NCBI GenBank assembly: GCA_946187695.1
Contig: CAMHSB010000004.1
Location: 1 to 64,000 of the forward strand
DNA length: 64,000 bases
Direction: 5' to 3'
Source: an uncultured Bacteroidales bacterium
Lineage (GTDB): Bacteria > Bacteroidota > Bacteroidia > Bacteroidales > Paludibacteraceae
Shown here piece after piece: positions 15,304 through 24,492 of the stretch (positions within the stretch are counted from its first letter, which is position 1; each line of letters opens with the position of its first letter). The position numbers and the translations under genes were made by a program. The notes under the pieces are model-generated. The model worked only from the letters and a program-made list of their open reading frames with translations. It was not told where the DNA came from and did not search any database.

Positions 15304-16090
15304 TATCTCTTATTTTTTTGTTCTGTCTTTTTCTCTTGCGGGCCTCGCGGCGTTTGGCTTTCTGATGCGCCTCGCGCTCCTCGGGCGTGAGGTGCGGCGG
15401 CGGCTCAATGCCTTGTTCGCGGAGTCGTTGGTCCTGTACCTCCTGCTGATGCTCGATCATCCGCTCCTTCTCTTCGCGCTGCAGATCCGCTACTTCCTGC
15501 GGGCTGAGCGGCTCGTGGGCAAGCAGGTCCTCGTAGATAAGCAGGGTCGCCCAGGCATCCGTGGAAGCGTAACGTGCCTGCTCGGGCGTGAGGCGGGTGT
15601 TCTCCCAGTTGGTGAGTTGCTGCGCCTTGGAGATCTTGCGCCCGAAGCAGATAGCGAACAGTTTCTGCAGACCGAGGTCCAGCAAGCCGTACTGAACCAC
15701 CATCTTCTGGATGTCAATGCAGTTGGCGGGCGTGAAATTGCGTCTGCGGCGCAGGCCGTTGATATCATCTTTGAAGGCTAAACCGACCTTGCAAACCTCC
15801 GGGTCTGCGAAGAAATCCGCCAACTCCTGCGGCATACCGACATGCGTGAGACGGAAGAGGTAACAGCGCTCATGCGAAGCAATCTGCACCAGGGCGGTGG
15901 GGTAGTGAATACCCCGCTGAAAACTGGGGCGGGACTCGGTGTCCACCCCGACGGTCTGCTGGGCGCGGAGGTATTGCACGGCGTCTGCCACCTGCTCGGG
16001 TTGATCCACCACAATAACCTCCCCCTCAAAAGCCTGAACCGGCATCCACTGCAATAAATCTTTACTGATATGATGTATCGGATATCTCAT
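15239..16090 (-). CDS. 3'-5' exonuclease domain protein (RNase D-like)
   Basis: This is a DEDD-family exonuclease of 283 residues. Exo I is VGVDTESRPSF, Exo II lies around GLAFKDDINGL, and Exo III is YASTDAWATLLIY (Y-x3-D). A basic, charged C-terminus follows (REARKRKRQNKK). The start is moved from 16183 to 16090 because the minus-strand promoter at 16129-16160 lies between the two. Substrate, RNA or DNA, cannot be decided. The last 65 bases overlap the phosphatase gene in another frame. Confidence 0.87.
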   Translation of the reverse strand: MRYPIHHISKDLLQWMPVQAFEGEVIVVDQPEQVADAVQYLRAQQTVGVDTESRPSFQRGIHYPTALVQIASHERCYLFRLTHVGMPQELADFFADPEVCKVGLAFKDDINGLRRRRNFTPANCIDIQKMVVQYGLLDLGLQKLFAICFGRKISKAQQLTNWENTRLTPEQARYASTDAWATLLIYEDLLAHEPLSPQEVADLQREEKERMIEHQQEVQDQRLREQGIEPPPHLTPEEREAHQKAKRREARKRKRQNKKIRDNEKKNSTGDAANSSARRKRGS

Positions 16091-16128
16091 CTGCTGCGCA
16101 GTTTCATAAAAAACTCTCAAAAATCGTG

Positions 16129-16160
16129 CAAAAGTAGTAAAAATTTTGCATATATGCAAA
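16129..16160 (-). promoter_or_regulatory. promoter of the exonuclease gene
   Basis: On the minus strand TTTG (16160-16157), 20 bases, TACTTTTG (16136-16129). Its -33 box is the right arm of TTTGCATATATGCAAA (16145-16160). Confidence 0.85.
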
Positions 16161-16176
16161 TAATTTTGTATCTTTG
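16145..16176 (+). promoter_or_regulatory. promoter of the 16219 gene
   Basis: TTTG (16145-16148), 20 bases, TATCTTTG (16169-16176). Its -33 box is the left arm of the same palindrome used by the opposing promoter. Confidence 0.85.
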
Positions 16177-16218
16177 CAGCCAATTTGATAAATAAACTAA
16201 TTTAAATTCACAAAAGAT

Positions 16219-16860
16219 ATGAGAAAGTTCTTTTTGATGGCCTTTGCGGCATTGAGTGTGAGCGCTATGGCGCAGTCCGTTCATCCGATTACGATTGAAT
16301 TAGCTGAGTTCAAAGTAGATTCGCTGCGTGCGTTATACATGTCGGAGCCGATCATGTACCGTGCAGCTCTGGACAATGTGTCCAAGTCCCTTGCCCGTAA
16401 TGCAGATGAGCTGAAAGCCGTCAAGGCAGAGTTCAAAGTGGAGCAGGCTCACTCCAAAGAGATGGCGAAAGGGTTGAAAGAGGCCGGTAAACTGGCGACT
16501 TCCCTGAAAAAACTGTACAGCAAAGAGGAGGGCGAACTCAAGAGCATGCAGAAGACAATTGAGAACCAGCAGAAGACCCTCAACAAACAGCAGGCTCTGA
16601 GTCAGGACACTCGCGAGACCTATCTCGTGTTCTTGGAACAACAGCAGAAAGAGTTGGGCTATGCCATCCGCGAGGTTGCAGAACGCCTGCGCTCGATTTC
16701 CGAGATGGAGACCCAGATTCAGGATCATAAGACCGATCTGCAGTCCTATGAGCAACAGGTTTCTCAGAAAGCTGCTGAGATCGCGCAGTTGGAGTCGAAT
16801 CTGAAGGCGCGTCAGAGCAGTGTAAAAGCAGAACAGAAAGCCGCTAAATCCATGCAATAA
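16219..16860 (+). CDS. secreted coiled-coil protein of unknown function
   Basis: A signal peptide (MRKFFLMAFAALSVSAMAQ) precedes about 190 residues that are almost wholly helical and rich in Lys, Glu and Gln, with heptad-like spacing from about residue 60 to the end (KTIENQQKTLNKQQALSQ and similar). It is most likely a periplasmic coiled coil. I do not recognise a family and see no domain beyond the coil. Its TAA overlaps the ATG of upp (TAATG), so the two form one operon under the 16145 promoter; a link to uracil salvage is not evident. Confidence 0.8.
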   Translation: MRKFFLMAFAALSVSAMAQSVHPITIELAEFKVDSLRALYMSEPIMYRAALDNVSKSLARNADELKAVKAEFKVEQAHSKEMAKGLKEAGKLATSLKKLYSKEEGELKSMQKTIENQQKTLNKQQALSQDTRETYLVFLEQQQKELGYAIREVAERLRSISEMETQIQDHKTDLQSYEQQVSQKAAEIAQLESNLKARQSSVKAEQKAAKSMQ

Positions 16861-17534
16861 TGAAAGTTATCAACCTCTCGGAGCACAACAGCGTGCTCAA
16901 CATGTACCTGCGCGAGATCCGCGATGTGGAGATTCAGAAAGACAGCCTCCGTTTCCGTCATAACATCGAGCGTATCGGTGAGGTGATGGCCATCGAAGTG
17001 AGCAAAGCGCTCCACTACGAGCAGACGAACGTGCAGACACCGCTCGGTGTGGCACCGGTGAATACCATTTCCGATAATATCGTGCTGGCTACCATCCTTC
17101 GCGCCGGCCTGCCGCTCCATCAGGGATTCCTGAATATCTTCGACCATGCGGAGAACGCTTTCCTTAGCGCCTATCGTCGCGTGAATGATAAAGGCGAATT
17201 GGAGATCGTGGCAGAGTATATGGCCGCTCCTTCGATTGATGGAAAGACGCTGATTGTAGCCGATCCGATGCTGGCTACCGGTATGTCGATGGAAGTGGGT
17301 TATCAGGCGCTGCTGCGTCATGGCAAACCCAACCACACGCACCTCTGCTGCACGATCGCGACGCCGAAGGCTATCGATTGTCTGCGCGAGTCGCTCAACG
17401 ACAGCCCGGATGTAACGGTTTGGTGTGCAGCGATAGACCCGGTTCTGAACGAAAAGAAATATATCGTTCCCGGTCTGGGCGATGCCGGCGATCTGTGTTA
17501 CGGAATTAAGATACACCTCTCCGATCGTAGCTAA
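16860..17534 (+). CDS. upp: uracil phosphoribosyltransferase
   Basis: The enzyme (224 aa) converts uracil and PRPP to UMP in pyrimidine salvage. The PRPP-binding loop is LIVADPMLATGMSM. The LRAGLPL segment and the C-terminal YIVPGLGDAGDLCYG uracil-binding stretch are typical of Upp. The start overlaps the stop of the coiled-coil gene, and dprA begins two bases after its stop, so the three genes are likely cotranscribed. Confidence 0.96.
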   Translation: MKVINLSEHNSVLNMYLREIRDVEIQKDSLRFRHNIERIGEVMAIEVSKALHYEQTNVQTPLGVAPVNTISDNIVLATILRAGLPLHQGFLNIFDHAENAFLSAYRRVNDKGELEIVAEYMAAPSIDGKTLIVADPMLATGMSMEVGYQALLRHGKPNHTHLCCTIATPKAIDCLRESLNDSPDVTVWCAAIDPVLNEKKYIVPGLGDAGDLCYGIKIHLSDRS

Positions 17535-17536
17535 TC

Positions 17537-18439
17537 ATGAGCCATCCCCTCCGCGTGTGGACACCGGACGATGCGGATTATCCGTACCGTTTGAAACAGT
17601 GCCCGGATAAGCCGAATCCGCTCTACGTAAGGGGGAATGTGCCTCCTGAGGGCGAGCATGTGGTGGCTATCGTGGGTACACGGCGACCGACCGAACGCGG
17701 GAAGGAATTAACCGAGACGCTTGTGCGCGAGTTGCACGAGCGTCTCGATCATGTTATTATTGTCTCCGGTGGGGCGTACGGAATCGACATCGCGGCGCAT
17801 CGCGCGGCCTTGAAATACGGCGTGCCGACCATCATGGTGCTGGCGCATGGGCTGGACCGGATATACCCCTCGCAGCATCGGCCCGAAGCCGAGGCAGCGA
17901 TGGAGAACGGAGGCTTGATGTCCGAGTACGATTTGGGTACCGAACCTTTTGGTCCCAATTTTCTGCAACGCAACCGCATCATTGCCGGCCTGGCGGATGC
18001 AGTAGTGATCGTGGAGAGCCGCGAGAAAGGCGGCAGCCTGAATACCGCACGTCGGGCCTTTGAATACGACAGGGCCTTGTTCGCTTTCCCCGGACGACCG
18101 AACGATGTCTCTTCGCGCGGTTGCAACGACTTGATCCGCAGGGGCTATGCCCAACTGATAGACAGCGCGGATGACCTGATCCGGGCGATGGGATGGAAGA
18201 CGAAGCAGGAGAAACTCGGCGGCGTGCAGACGAGTCTGATCGGCTTGATGGATAACCTCAGTGATACGCAGCAGTTGCTGCTGACGAAACTGGAAACGGC
18301 GGAGGAAGGCCTGCATATCAATGTGCTCGTGCAGGAGACCGGAAAAGACTACGGCGAAGTGTCCTCCGAGCTGACAATGTTGGAGTTAGACGGCCTGGTA
18401 CGGTCCCTTCCGGGCGGAATTTATCGTTTTGTGCGATAA
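17537..18439 (+). CDS. dprA: DNA-processing protein DprA
   Basis: This 300-residue DprA/Smf protein carries the Rossmann-like core: VAIVGTRRPTERG, VSGGAYGIDIAAHRAAL, VLAHGLDRIYP, FLQRNRIIAGLADAVVIVES and GSLNTARRA. A C-terminal winged-helix-like part follows (from about residue 230, LLLTKLETAEEGLHINVLVQ). DprA loads RecA on incoming single-stranded DNA in transformation. It is shorter than many homologues because it lacks the N-terminal SAM/HhH extension, which is common in Bacteroidota. It lies two bases after upp. Confidence 0.94.
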   Translation: MSHPLRVWTPDDADYPYRLKQCPDKPNPLYVRGNVPPEGEHVVAIVGTRRPTERGKELTETLVRELHERLDHVIIVSGGAYGIDIAAHRAALKYGVPTIMVLAHGLDRIYPSQHRPEAEAAMENGGLMSEYDLGTEPFGPNFLQRNRIIAGLADAVVIVESREKGGSLNTARRAFEYDRALFAFPGRPNDVSSRGCNDLIRRGYAQLIDSADDLIRAMGWKTKQEKLGGVQTSLIGLMDNLSDTQQLLLTKLETAEEGLHINVLVQETGKDYGEVSSELTMLELDGLVRSLPGGIYRFVR

Positions 18440-18453
18440 AAAAACATTTTATG

Positions 18454-18485
18454 CTTGCATATTTCAAAAAAAAGCAGTAAATTTG
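18454..18485 (+). promoter_or_regulatory. promoter of the parC operon
   Basis: CTTG (18454-18457), 20 bases, TAAATTTG (18478-18485). It begins 15 bases after the dprA stop. Confidence 0.8.
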
Positions 18486-18513
18486 CAGCGCAAATTAATT
18501 ATCGACTAAGAAA

Positions 18514-18678
18514 ATGAGTAATGTAAGGAAGTATTTTGGAGTAATCCTCCTTCTTTTGGGTTTTATCTGCCTGACGATATACAAGTGGGCATTGCAGGAT
18601 AACGTATTGTTAGTGGTAGCGATGCTTCTGGAGTTAGCAGGTATTATCGTATATATTCGAATCAACAAGAAAGGCTAA
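18514..18678 (+). CDS. 54-aa small membrane protein
   Basis: This ORF falls below the track cut-off. It has a short basic start (MSNVRKYFG), a first transmembrane helix (VILLLLGFICLTIYKW), a short acidic loop (ALQDN), a second helix (VLLVVAMLLELAGIIVYI) and a basic end (RINKKG). It lies just after a good promoter and six bases before parC, so it is probably the first gene of that operon. Similar two-helix proteins occur in Bacteroidota, but I know no function. Confidence 0.7.
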   Translation: MSNVRKYFGVILLLLGFICLTIYKWALQDNVLLVVAMLLELAGIIVYIRINKKG

Positions 18679-18684
18679 TCACGG

Positions 18685-21321
18685 ATGGCTTCCCAGGGAG
18701 GTTTCAATGATGCTGTGAAGTATCATCTTACCGGCATGTACCAGGATTGGTTCCTGGACTATGCTTCGTATGTGATATTGGAACGTGCTGTGCCGGCTAT
18801 AGAGGATGGACTCAAGCCTGTACAACGTCGTATATTGCATGCGATGAAGACGGTGGATGACGGCAAGTACAACAAGGTGGCGAACATCGTCGGTCAGACG
18901 ATGCAGTACCACCCGCACGGCGATGCGTCTATTGGTGACGCACTCGTGCAGTTGGGCCAGAAAGATCTGCTCATTGATTGCCAGGGAAACTGGGGAAACA
19001 TCCTGACCGGTGACGGCGCTGCCGCTCCGCGTTATATTGAGGCGCGCTTGAGTAAGTTTGCCTTGGAAACGGTGTTCAACGCCAAGACCACCGAGTGGAT
19101 GAAATCCTATGACGGCCGTAAGAACGAGCCGATTCATCTGCCGGTGAAATTCCCCTTGCTGCTCGCGCAAGGCGTGGAGGGTATTGCGGTCGGTCTGAAC
19201 TCTAAGATCCTACCCCATAACTTCAACGAGCTGTGCGATGCCTCGCTGGCCTATCTGCGCGGCGAGGAGTTCCAACTCTATCCGGATTTCCCGACGGGTG
19301 GCGTGATCGACGTTACGAAATACAACGACGGCGAGCGCGGCGGATCGGTCAAGATCCGTGCACGTATCACCAAAGCTGATGACAACAAGACACTGATTAT
19401 CACCGAGATCCCGTACGGCACCACGACCAGTAAGATCATCGAGACCATCCTCAAAGCCAACCAGAAAGGCAAGATCAAGATCAAGAAGATCGATGACTTC
19501 ACCGCCGATCAGGCACGTATCGTCGTGCAACTGGCTCCGGGTTCGTCGTCCGACAAGGCCATCGACGCCCTCTATGCCTTTACGGACTGCGAGGTCAATA
19601 TCAGCCCGAACTGCTGCGTGGTGGAGAACAAGAAACCGATCTTTACCAACGTAAGCAACCTGCTCAAACTGTCCTGCGACAACACGAAGGCACTCCTTAA
19701 GTGGGAGCTCGAGATCGAGAAGGGCGAGCTGGAGGAGAAATATTTCTACACCTCCTTGGAAAAAATCTTCATCGAGAACCGTATCTATAAGGAGAAAGGC
19801 TATGAGGACGCACCGAACAAAGAGAAACTGATCGAGTTCGTGGATAACGCCCTCACGCCGTTCAAAGCACAACTGATCCGCGAGGTGCGCACCGAAGATA
19901 TCGAGCGCTTGTTCGAGATCAAGATGCTGCGTATCACCAAGTTCGATAGCAAGAAAGCGGATGAGTTGATGAAGGATCTGGAGAAGAAGATCAAGGCTTG
20001 CATCAAGAACCTCAACCACCTCACGGACTATACGATTGCGTGGTTCGAGATGCTCAAATCCAAATACGGCGAGGCGTATCCGCGTCGGACAGAGGTGCGT
20101 AACTTCGGCGCGATCAACGTGAAGGCCGTCGTAGAAAACAACGAGAAACTGTATATCAACCGCGAAGAAGGCTTCGTGGGCACGGGCCTCAAGAAAGACG
20201 AGTTCCTCTTCAACTGCTCGGATATCGACGATATCATCGTCTTCCATAAGGACGGTAAATACAAGGTGATGAAGGTGGCGGAGAAATTGTTCGTCGGTAC
20301 CGACATCCTGCATATCGCCGTCTTCCAGCGCGGCGACGAGCGTACGGTCTATAATGTCGTTTATCGTGACGGCAAGAAAGGCACGTACTTCATGAAGCGC
20401 TTCAATGTCACGGGGGTAGCGAAAGACAAGGAATACGACCTCACGCAAGGTAAACCCGGATCGAAGATCGTCTATTTCACGGCCAACCCGAACGGTGAGG
20501 CGGAGGTGATTCGTGTGACGCTCAAACCGCAGTTGCACCTCAAGAAACTGGAGGTCTGCAAGGACTTGAGCGAACTGGCGGTCAAGTCCCGTACGGCGCG
20601 AGGCAATGTGCTCACAAAATTCGAAGTCAAGTCCATCACCCTCAAGCATAAAGGTCACTCGACCCTCGGCGGACGTAAGGTATGGTTCGATGCCGATGTG
20701 CTGCGCGTCAACTACGATGAGCACGGCATGTATCTGGGTGAGTTCTACGACGAGGATCGAATCCTTGTACTGACCACCGACGGAACGTATTACATCACCA
20801 ATTTTGACCTCACTGCGCATTTCGAAGACAACATCCTCCGCATTGAGAAATGGGATCCGGAGAAAGTATGGAGCCTCATCCAGTGGAACGGAGAACTGAA
20901 ATATTACTACGGTAAACGCTTCAAGTTGGACGACGCGCAAGCGAAAGTACAATCCTTCTTGGGCGAAGATGCCGACTCCCGCATAGCAGTGCTGTCCGAT
21001 CGGGAAGAGGCTACATTCCGCATTACTTTTGCCGATGAGAACAAGCCGGCGTTAGAGATCCTGATGGCGGAGTTTATTGACGAGAAGTCTGCGAAAGCGA
21101 AAGGTAAACGCGTAACAACCCTGGAGGTGGCGAAGATAGAAGATGTTACTCCCGAACCGGAGCCCGAAGCTGAGGTGTCTCCCGGTGAGACGGAGGAAAA
21201 ACCTGTCGAGATACCGGAATCCCGCGATACCGAGACACCGGAAGAACCCGAAGCCATCGAAGTGGAAGGCGTTAAGATGACGTTTGAGAAACCACAGGAT
21301 ACCCAACTCGATTTATTCTAA
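18685..21321 (+). CDS. parC: DNA topoisomerase IV / gyrase-type subunit A
   Basis: This 878-residue type IIA topoisomerase A subunit shows the usual features: an N-terminal AVPAIEDGLKPVQRRIL, YHPHGDASIGDALV, and the catalytic Tyr in GAAAPRYIEARLS. The tower and coiled-coil region holds about residues 310-470, followed by a C-terminal DNA-wrapping domain. The acidic, Pro-rich tail (from about residue 815) ends QDTQLDLF. Length and the absence of a clear gyrase box favour ParC over GyrA. The maf start overlaps its stop (TAATG). Confidence 0.9.
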   Translation: MASQGGFNDAVKYHLTGMYQDWFLDYASYVILERAVPAIEDGLKPVQRRILHAMKTVDDGKYNKVANIVGQTMQYHPHGDASIGDALVQLGQKDLLIDCQGNWGNILTGDGAAAPRYIEARLSKFALETVFNAKTTEWMKSYDGRKNEPIHLPVKFPLLLAQGVEGIAVGLNSKILPHNFNELCDASLAYLRGEEFQLYPDFPTGGVIDVTKYNDGERGGSVKIRARITKADDNKTLIITEIPYGTTTSKIIETILKANQKGKIKIKKIDDFTADQARIVVQLAPGSSSDKAIDALYAFTDCEVNISPNCCVVENKKPIFTNVSNLLKLSCDNTKALLKWELEIEKGELEEKYFYTSLEKIFIENRIYKEKGYEDAPNKEKLIEFVDNALTPFKAQLIREVRTEDIERLFEIKMLRITKFDSKKADELMKDLEKKIKACIKNLNHLTDYTIAWFEMLKSKYGEAYPRRTEVRNFGAINVKAVVENNEKLYINREEGFVGTGLKKDEFLFNCSDIDDIIVFHKDGKYKVMKVAEKLFVGTDILHIAVFQRGDERTVYNVVYRDGKKGTYFMKRFNVTGVAKDKEYDLTQGKPGSKIVYFTANPNGEAEVIRVTLKPQLHLKKLEVCKDLSELAVKSRTARGNVLTKFEVKSITLKHKGHSTLGGRKVWFDADVLRVNYDEHGMYLGEFYDEDRILVLTTDGTYYITNFDLTAHFEDNILRIEKWDPEKVWSLIQWNGELKYYYGKRFKLDDAQAKVQSFLGEDADSRIAVLSDREEATFRITFADENKPALEILMAEFIDEKSAKAKGKRVTTLEVAKIEDVTPEPEPEAEVSPGETEEKPVEIPESRDTETPEEPEAIEVEGVKMTFEKPQDTQLDLF

Positions 21322-21884
21322 TGGAGATTATTCTTGGAAGTCAGAGCCCTCGGAGGCGTGAGTTAATGGCAGGTTTAGACCTGCCGTTTACGGCTATTAC
21401 TATTGATGCCGACGAGCATTATCCCGCGGACTTGAAAGGCGGGGATATTCCTTATTATATCTCGCGCGCGAAAGCGCGTGCGTACGAGGCGCAACTGAAA
21501 GATGGCCAACTGCTGATCACGGCCGATACGATTGTCTGGTTAGAGGGGCGCATGCTCGGTAAACCCAAAGATGAGGCGGAGGCAGTAGCGATGCTGCAGG
21601 CGTTGCGAAACAAGACCCATCAGGTCTATACAGCCGTTACGTTTGCCCGCAAAGGACAGGATCTGGTGACCATCGTGGATGAGACGGATGTGACCTTCGG
21701 CGACCTGACGGACGAGGAGATTGCGCATTATGTACAAAAATACCGGCCCTTGGATAAGGCCGGCGCTTATGGTGTACAGGAGTGGATCGGATATGTTGCC
21801 TGTACCGAGATGCGGGGTTCGTATTTCAACGTGATGGGATTCCCCGTTCACCAAGTTTACAAGGTTCTCAAGCAGATGCTGTAA
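21321..21884 (+). CDS. maf: Maf-like nucleotide pyrophosphatase
   Basis: This 187-residue protein has the Maf signature ILGSQSPRRRELM, the YISRAKARAYE helix, ADTIVWLEGRMLGKP and the C-terminal YGVQEWIG and GSYFNVMGFP. Family members hydrolyse dTTP, UTP or modified nucleotides and are thought to clean the nucleotide pool. It is translationally coupled to parC. Its last 28 bases overlap the 3' end of the convergent ubiA-family gene. Confidence 0.94.
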   Translation: MEIILGSQSPRRRELMAGLDLPFTAITIDADEHYPADLKGGDIPYYISRAKARAYEAQLKDGQLLITADTIVWLEGRMLGKPKDEAEAVAMLQALRNKTHQVYTAVTFARKGQDLVTIVDETDVTFGDLTDEEIAHYVQKYRPLDKAGAYGVQEWIGYVACTEMRGSYFNVMGFPVHQVYKVLKQML

Positions 21885-22813
21885 AGCATGCCGAGCAGCA
21901 TCGTGAACTTAACCAGTTGCTGGCAGTTCTTGTAATCCGACGGTATCTTCGCTGCCCACAATAATCCCAATACACCCAACAGCGGTGTTACTATTCCCAA
22001 TACGATATAGCGCGTGCTGAGGCTGTCCCATCCGATCGGGAAGGGGAGTATACGGTACCATAGATGCCCGATGACAGCGAGGGTGAAGACGATTAGACCG
22101 GTGACAAAAATCTTGGTCCACGTCTCTCCCCATACTACCGGCATCGAATGGCACTCCAGTTCGCGGTCGCCCATCTGGTCCTGCATGTCTTTGACGATCT
22201 CCCGTATCCACGTCAACAAGAAAGCAAAGAGTGCGAATCCGCCGATCCATGCATACAGATCATGCTCGAGCGGGGTGTAGGGCAGGATAGCGGCATAGAG
22301 CAACTTGAGTTGCGCTACGTTCGCCATCGCCACCAGCATTGGTGTCAAGCCGGCAAGCAGGGCGATGATGAGGTTGCCGATCATAAAGAGCCGTTTGTAA
22401 CTGGACGAATAGAACCAGAGCAAACCGGGCACAATAACAAAGAGAATACCGAGCGTCAGGCTGCGCAACAGGATGGCCGCCATTAGACCGCAAACGATGC
22501 CGATACCGCTCAACCAAAGGCTGAGGCGCATGGCGGCGGGTTTGGTGATCGTGCGGGTGACAATCACCTCGTCGGGACGGTTGATACGGTCTATCTTGAC
22601 GTCGAAATAGTCATTGATGACGTACCCGCCGGCAGCGATAAAAACGGTTGCCAACAGGATGAGCAACAGCACGTACCAGGGCAACTGCTCGCCAAAGGCG
22701 AGTTTGTTCAGGATCGGCACGGCGACCCATTTCTCCATCAGCCAAATAAGCGCCGCGAGGAAGAGCAGATTGCTCCACCTCACGAGACGCATTATGTCTT
22801 TGAAAAATTCCAT
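21857..22813 (-). CDS. UbiA-family prenyltransferase (possibly geranylgeranylglycerol-phosphate geranylgeranyltransferase)
   Basis: This 318-residue polytopic membrane enzyme has the first Asp-rich motif as NDYFDVKIDRINRP. The second lies in EIVKDMQDQMGDRE, with about nine helices in between. It belongs to the UbiA superfamily, and the Bacteroidota orthologue is usually annotated as a geranylgeranylglycerol-phosphate geranylgeranyltransferase-type enzyme, but the acceptor cannot be read from sequence. The ATG directly follows the TAA of the amylase gene with no gap. The 3' end overlaps maf by 28 bases. Confidence 0.88.
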   Translation of the reverse strand: MEFFKDIMRLVRWSNLLFLAALIWLMEKWVAVPILNKLAFGEQLPWYVLLLILLATVFIAAGGYVINDYFDVKIDRINRPDEVIVTRTITKPAAMRLSLWLSGIGIVCGLMAAILLRSLTLGILFVIVPGLLWFYSSSYKRLFMIGNLIIALLAGLTPMLVAMANVAQLKLLYAAILPYTPLEHDLYAWIGGFALFAFLLTWIREIVKDMQDQMGDRELECHSMPVVWGETWTKIFVTGLIVFTLAVIGHLWYRILPFPIGWDSLSTRYIVLGIVTPLLGVLGLLWAAKIPSDYKNCQQLVKFTMLLGMLYSICLRTL

Positions 22814-24454
22814 TTACTTAATTTTTAGAACCACGCCTTTCCATGCGGGCAGCACGATGTCGAAGATGTTATCGGGCGTAAAAGAGATGGCGCTCTTGCC
22901 GCCGCGGAGCAAGTCTGTTGCGGTAGCTTTAGGCTTCTCTTCGAGTCCCAGATAGACGAACGCATCGTTGGGGATGCGCACTTTGATGCGCTCTTCGCGG
23001 TCATGGAAATTGACGATCACAAGCAGGGTCTCGCCCTTGATGTGGCGCAAGAAAGCATAGTGCTGTGCTCTATCGAATCCTTCGCCCTGGGCATAGGCAA
23101 TATCGTACATCATGCCACGTTGAATGGCTTTGTTATCCCGCGTGAGGGTCAACAGACGCTGGTAGAACGCACGTAACTCGCGCTGCTCTTCGCTCAGTTT
23201 AGCGCCATCGAATTTCCCTTTGTTCGCCCAAGCTTGGAGGCTCTTGATACCCCAGTAATCGAAGATGGTTGAGCGACCATCGATGCCGGAGAAACCTTCG
23301 AGGTCCATGCCCCGTTCGCCCAGTTCCTGACCGGAATAGATCATCACCGGACATTGGTTCAGCGTAGCCGCCACGATCATAGCGGGTTCGGCACAACGAC
23401 CGGAACCGCAGAAGAAACCACTGGCAATACGTTGCTCGTCATGGTTCTCGAGGAAATAGAGCATGTGTTGGAGGCGCGCATCGCCGTGTTGCATCCATTG
23501 GTTGGTGATGCCGTAAGCAGGCCATCCCTTACTCGTTACCCCACGCAGATAATCGTACATACCGACTTTGTCGTAGAGGTAATCGAAACCGGCGGAAAGG
23601 TAAGCGTCGTATCGGTTGGGATCGTAGCATTCGCCGATGAAGAGGAATTTCTTGTATTTCTTTTTCACCTGCGCGATGGCCCATGCGAAGAACTCTACAG
23701 GCACCATCTCTGCCATATCTACCCGTACGCCGTCAATGCCTTTGGAGGCCCAGAAGAGCAGGATATCGCGCATCTTGACCCAGGTGGACGGGATGGGGAA
23801 GAACTGTTTCTCGCCGCCGCCCTGATAGAAGACACCGTAATTGAGTTTGACGGTCTCATACCAATCGTTCTCGGAGGGGTGCGAGGTGAAGCAATCGTTA
23901 CCGGTGACCTTCGCGGGATACTCCTCATAGCCCATTAGGTCCTTGTCCATCGTGAAACGCTGACCGGGGATGTAGTAGAAATTATTGAGCGGAGAGAAGG
24001 CCCACTCGGGGTGGTCGTTCTCGCCCAGGTCTTCCACACCCGCGGGCTTGCACACACTCTTGTACTGCCGCGCTACATGGTTGGGCACGAAGTCGATGAA
24101 GACACCCAGCCCTGCATCGTGGGTGCGTTGAACGAGCGCTTCGAACTCCTGCATACGCTTGGCTTCGTTCTTTGCCAGATCGGGATCGACATCGTAGTAG
24201 TCGGTGATGGCATAAGGTGAGCCGGCTTTGCCTTTGGTGATGGCGGGGGTGTTATATTGGGCGGTTGCGTGACGAATAATGCCGGTATACCAAACGTGCG
24301 TAACACCCAGGTCCGCAATAGCCTGGAGTGCTCGCTCGTTGATATCGACAAATCGACCGCATCCGTTCTCTTCCTTGGTGCCGTTATGTTTGCGCGTCTC
24401 GTTGTAGTTCGCGAAATAACGCGGGAAGAGTTGGTAAATAATCGGTTTGTTCAT
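22814..24454 (-). CDS. GH13 alpha-amylase family enzyme, cytoplasmic
   Basis: This 546-residue glycoside hydrolase of family 13 has no signal peptide (MNKPIIYQLFPRYFANYN). The conserved regions are present: FIDFVPNHV, GVRVDMAEM with the nucleophile Asp, FIGECYDPNRYD with the acid/base Glu, and FLENHDEQR with the third carboxylate. A beta-sandwich C-terminus ends IVLPAWKGVVLKIK. It probably trims internalised maltodextrin or stored glycogen. It stands 38 bases downstream of ackA and abuts the ubiA-family gene, so a pta-ackA-amylase-ubiA transcript is possible. Confidence 0.92.
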   Translation of the reverse strand: MNKPIIYQLFPRYFANYNETRKHNGTKEENGCGRFVDINERALQAIADLGVTHVWYTGIIRHATAQYNTPAITKGKAGSPYAITDYYDVDPDLAKNEAKRMQEFEALVQRTHDAGLGVFIDFVPNHVARQYKSVCKPAGVEDLGENDHPEWAFSPLNNFYYIPGQRFTMDKDLMGYEEYPAKVTGNDCFTSHPSENDWYETVKLNYGVFYQGGGEKQFFPIPSTWVKMRDILLFWASKGIDGVRVDMAEMVPVEFFAWAIAQVKKKYKKFLFIGECYDPNRYDAYLSAGFDYLYDKVGMYDYLRGVTSKGWPAYGITNQWMQHGDARLQHMLYFLENHDEQRIASGFFCGSGRCAEPAMIVAATLNQCPVMIYSGQELGERGMDLEGFSGIDGRSTIFDYWGIKSLQAWANKGKFDGAKLSEEQRELRAFYQRLLTLTRDNKAIQRGMMYDIAYAQGEGFDRAQHYAFLRHIKGETLLVIVNFHDREERIKVRIPNDAFVYLGLEEKPKATATDLLRGGKSAISFTPDNIFDIVLPAWKGVVLKIK

Positions 24455-24492
24455 TCTGTTTTTCAGATCTCTTGGTTAAGTAGTCAGTGTTT

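Noticed and set aside
19210-20952. 580-aa minus-strand ORF opposite parC
   Set aside because: It is antisense to a clear topoisomerase gene, has no recognisable domain, and arises from codon bias. The same holds for 4365-5363, 1332-1901 and similar long antisense ORFs.
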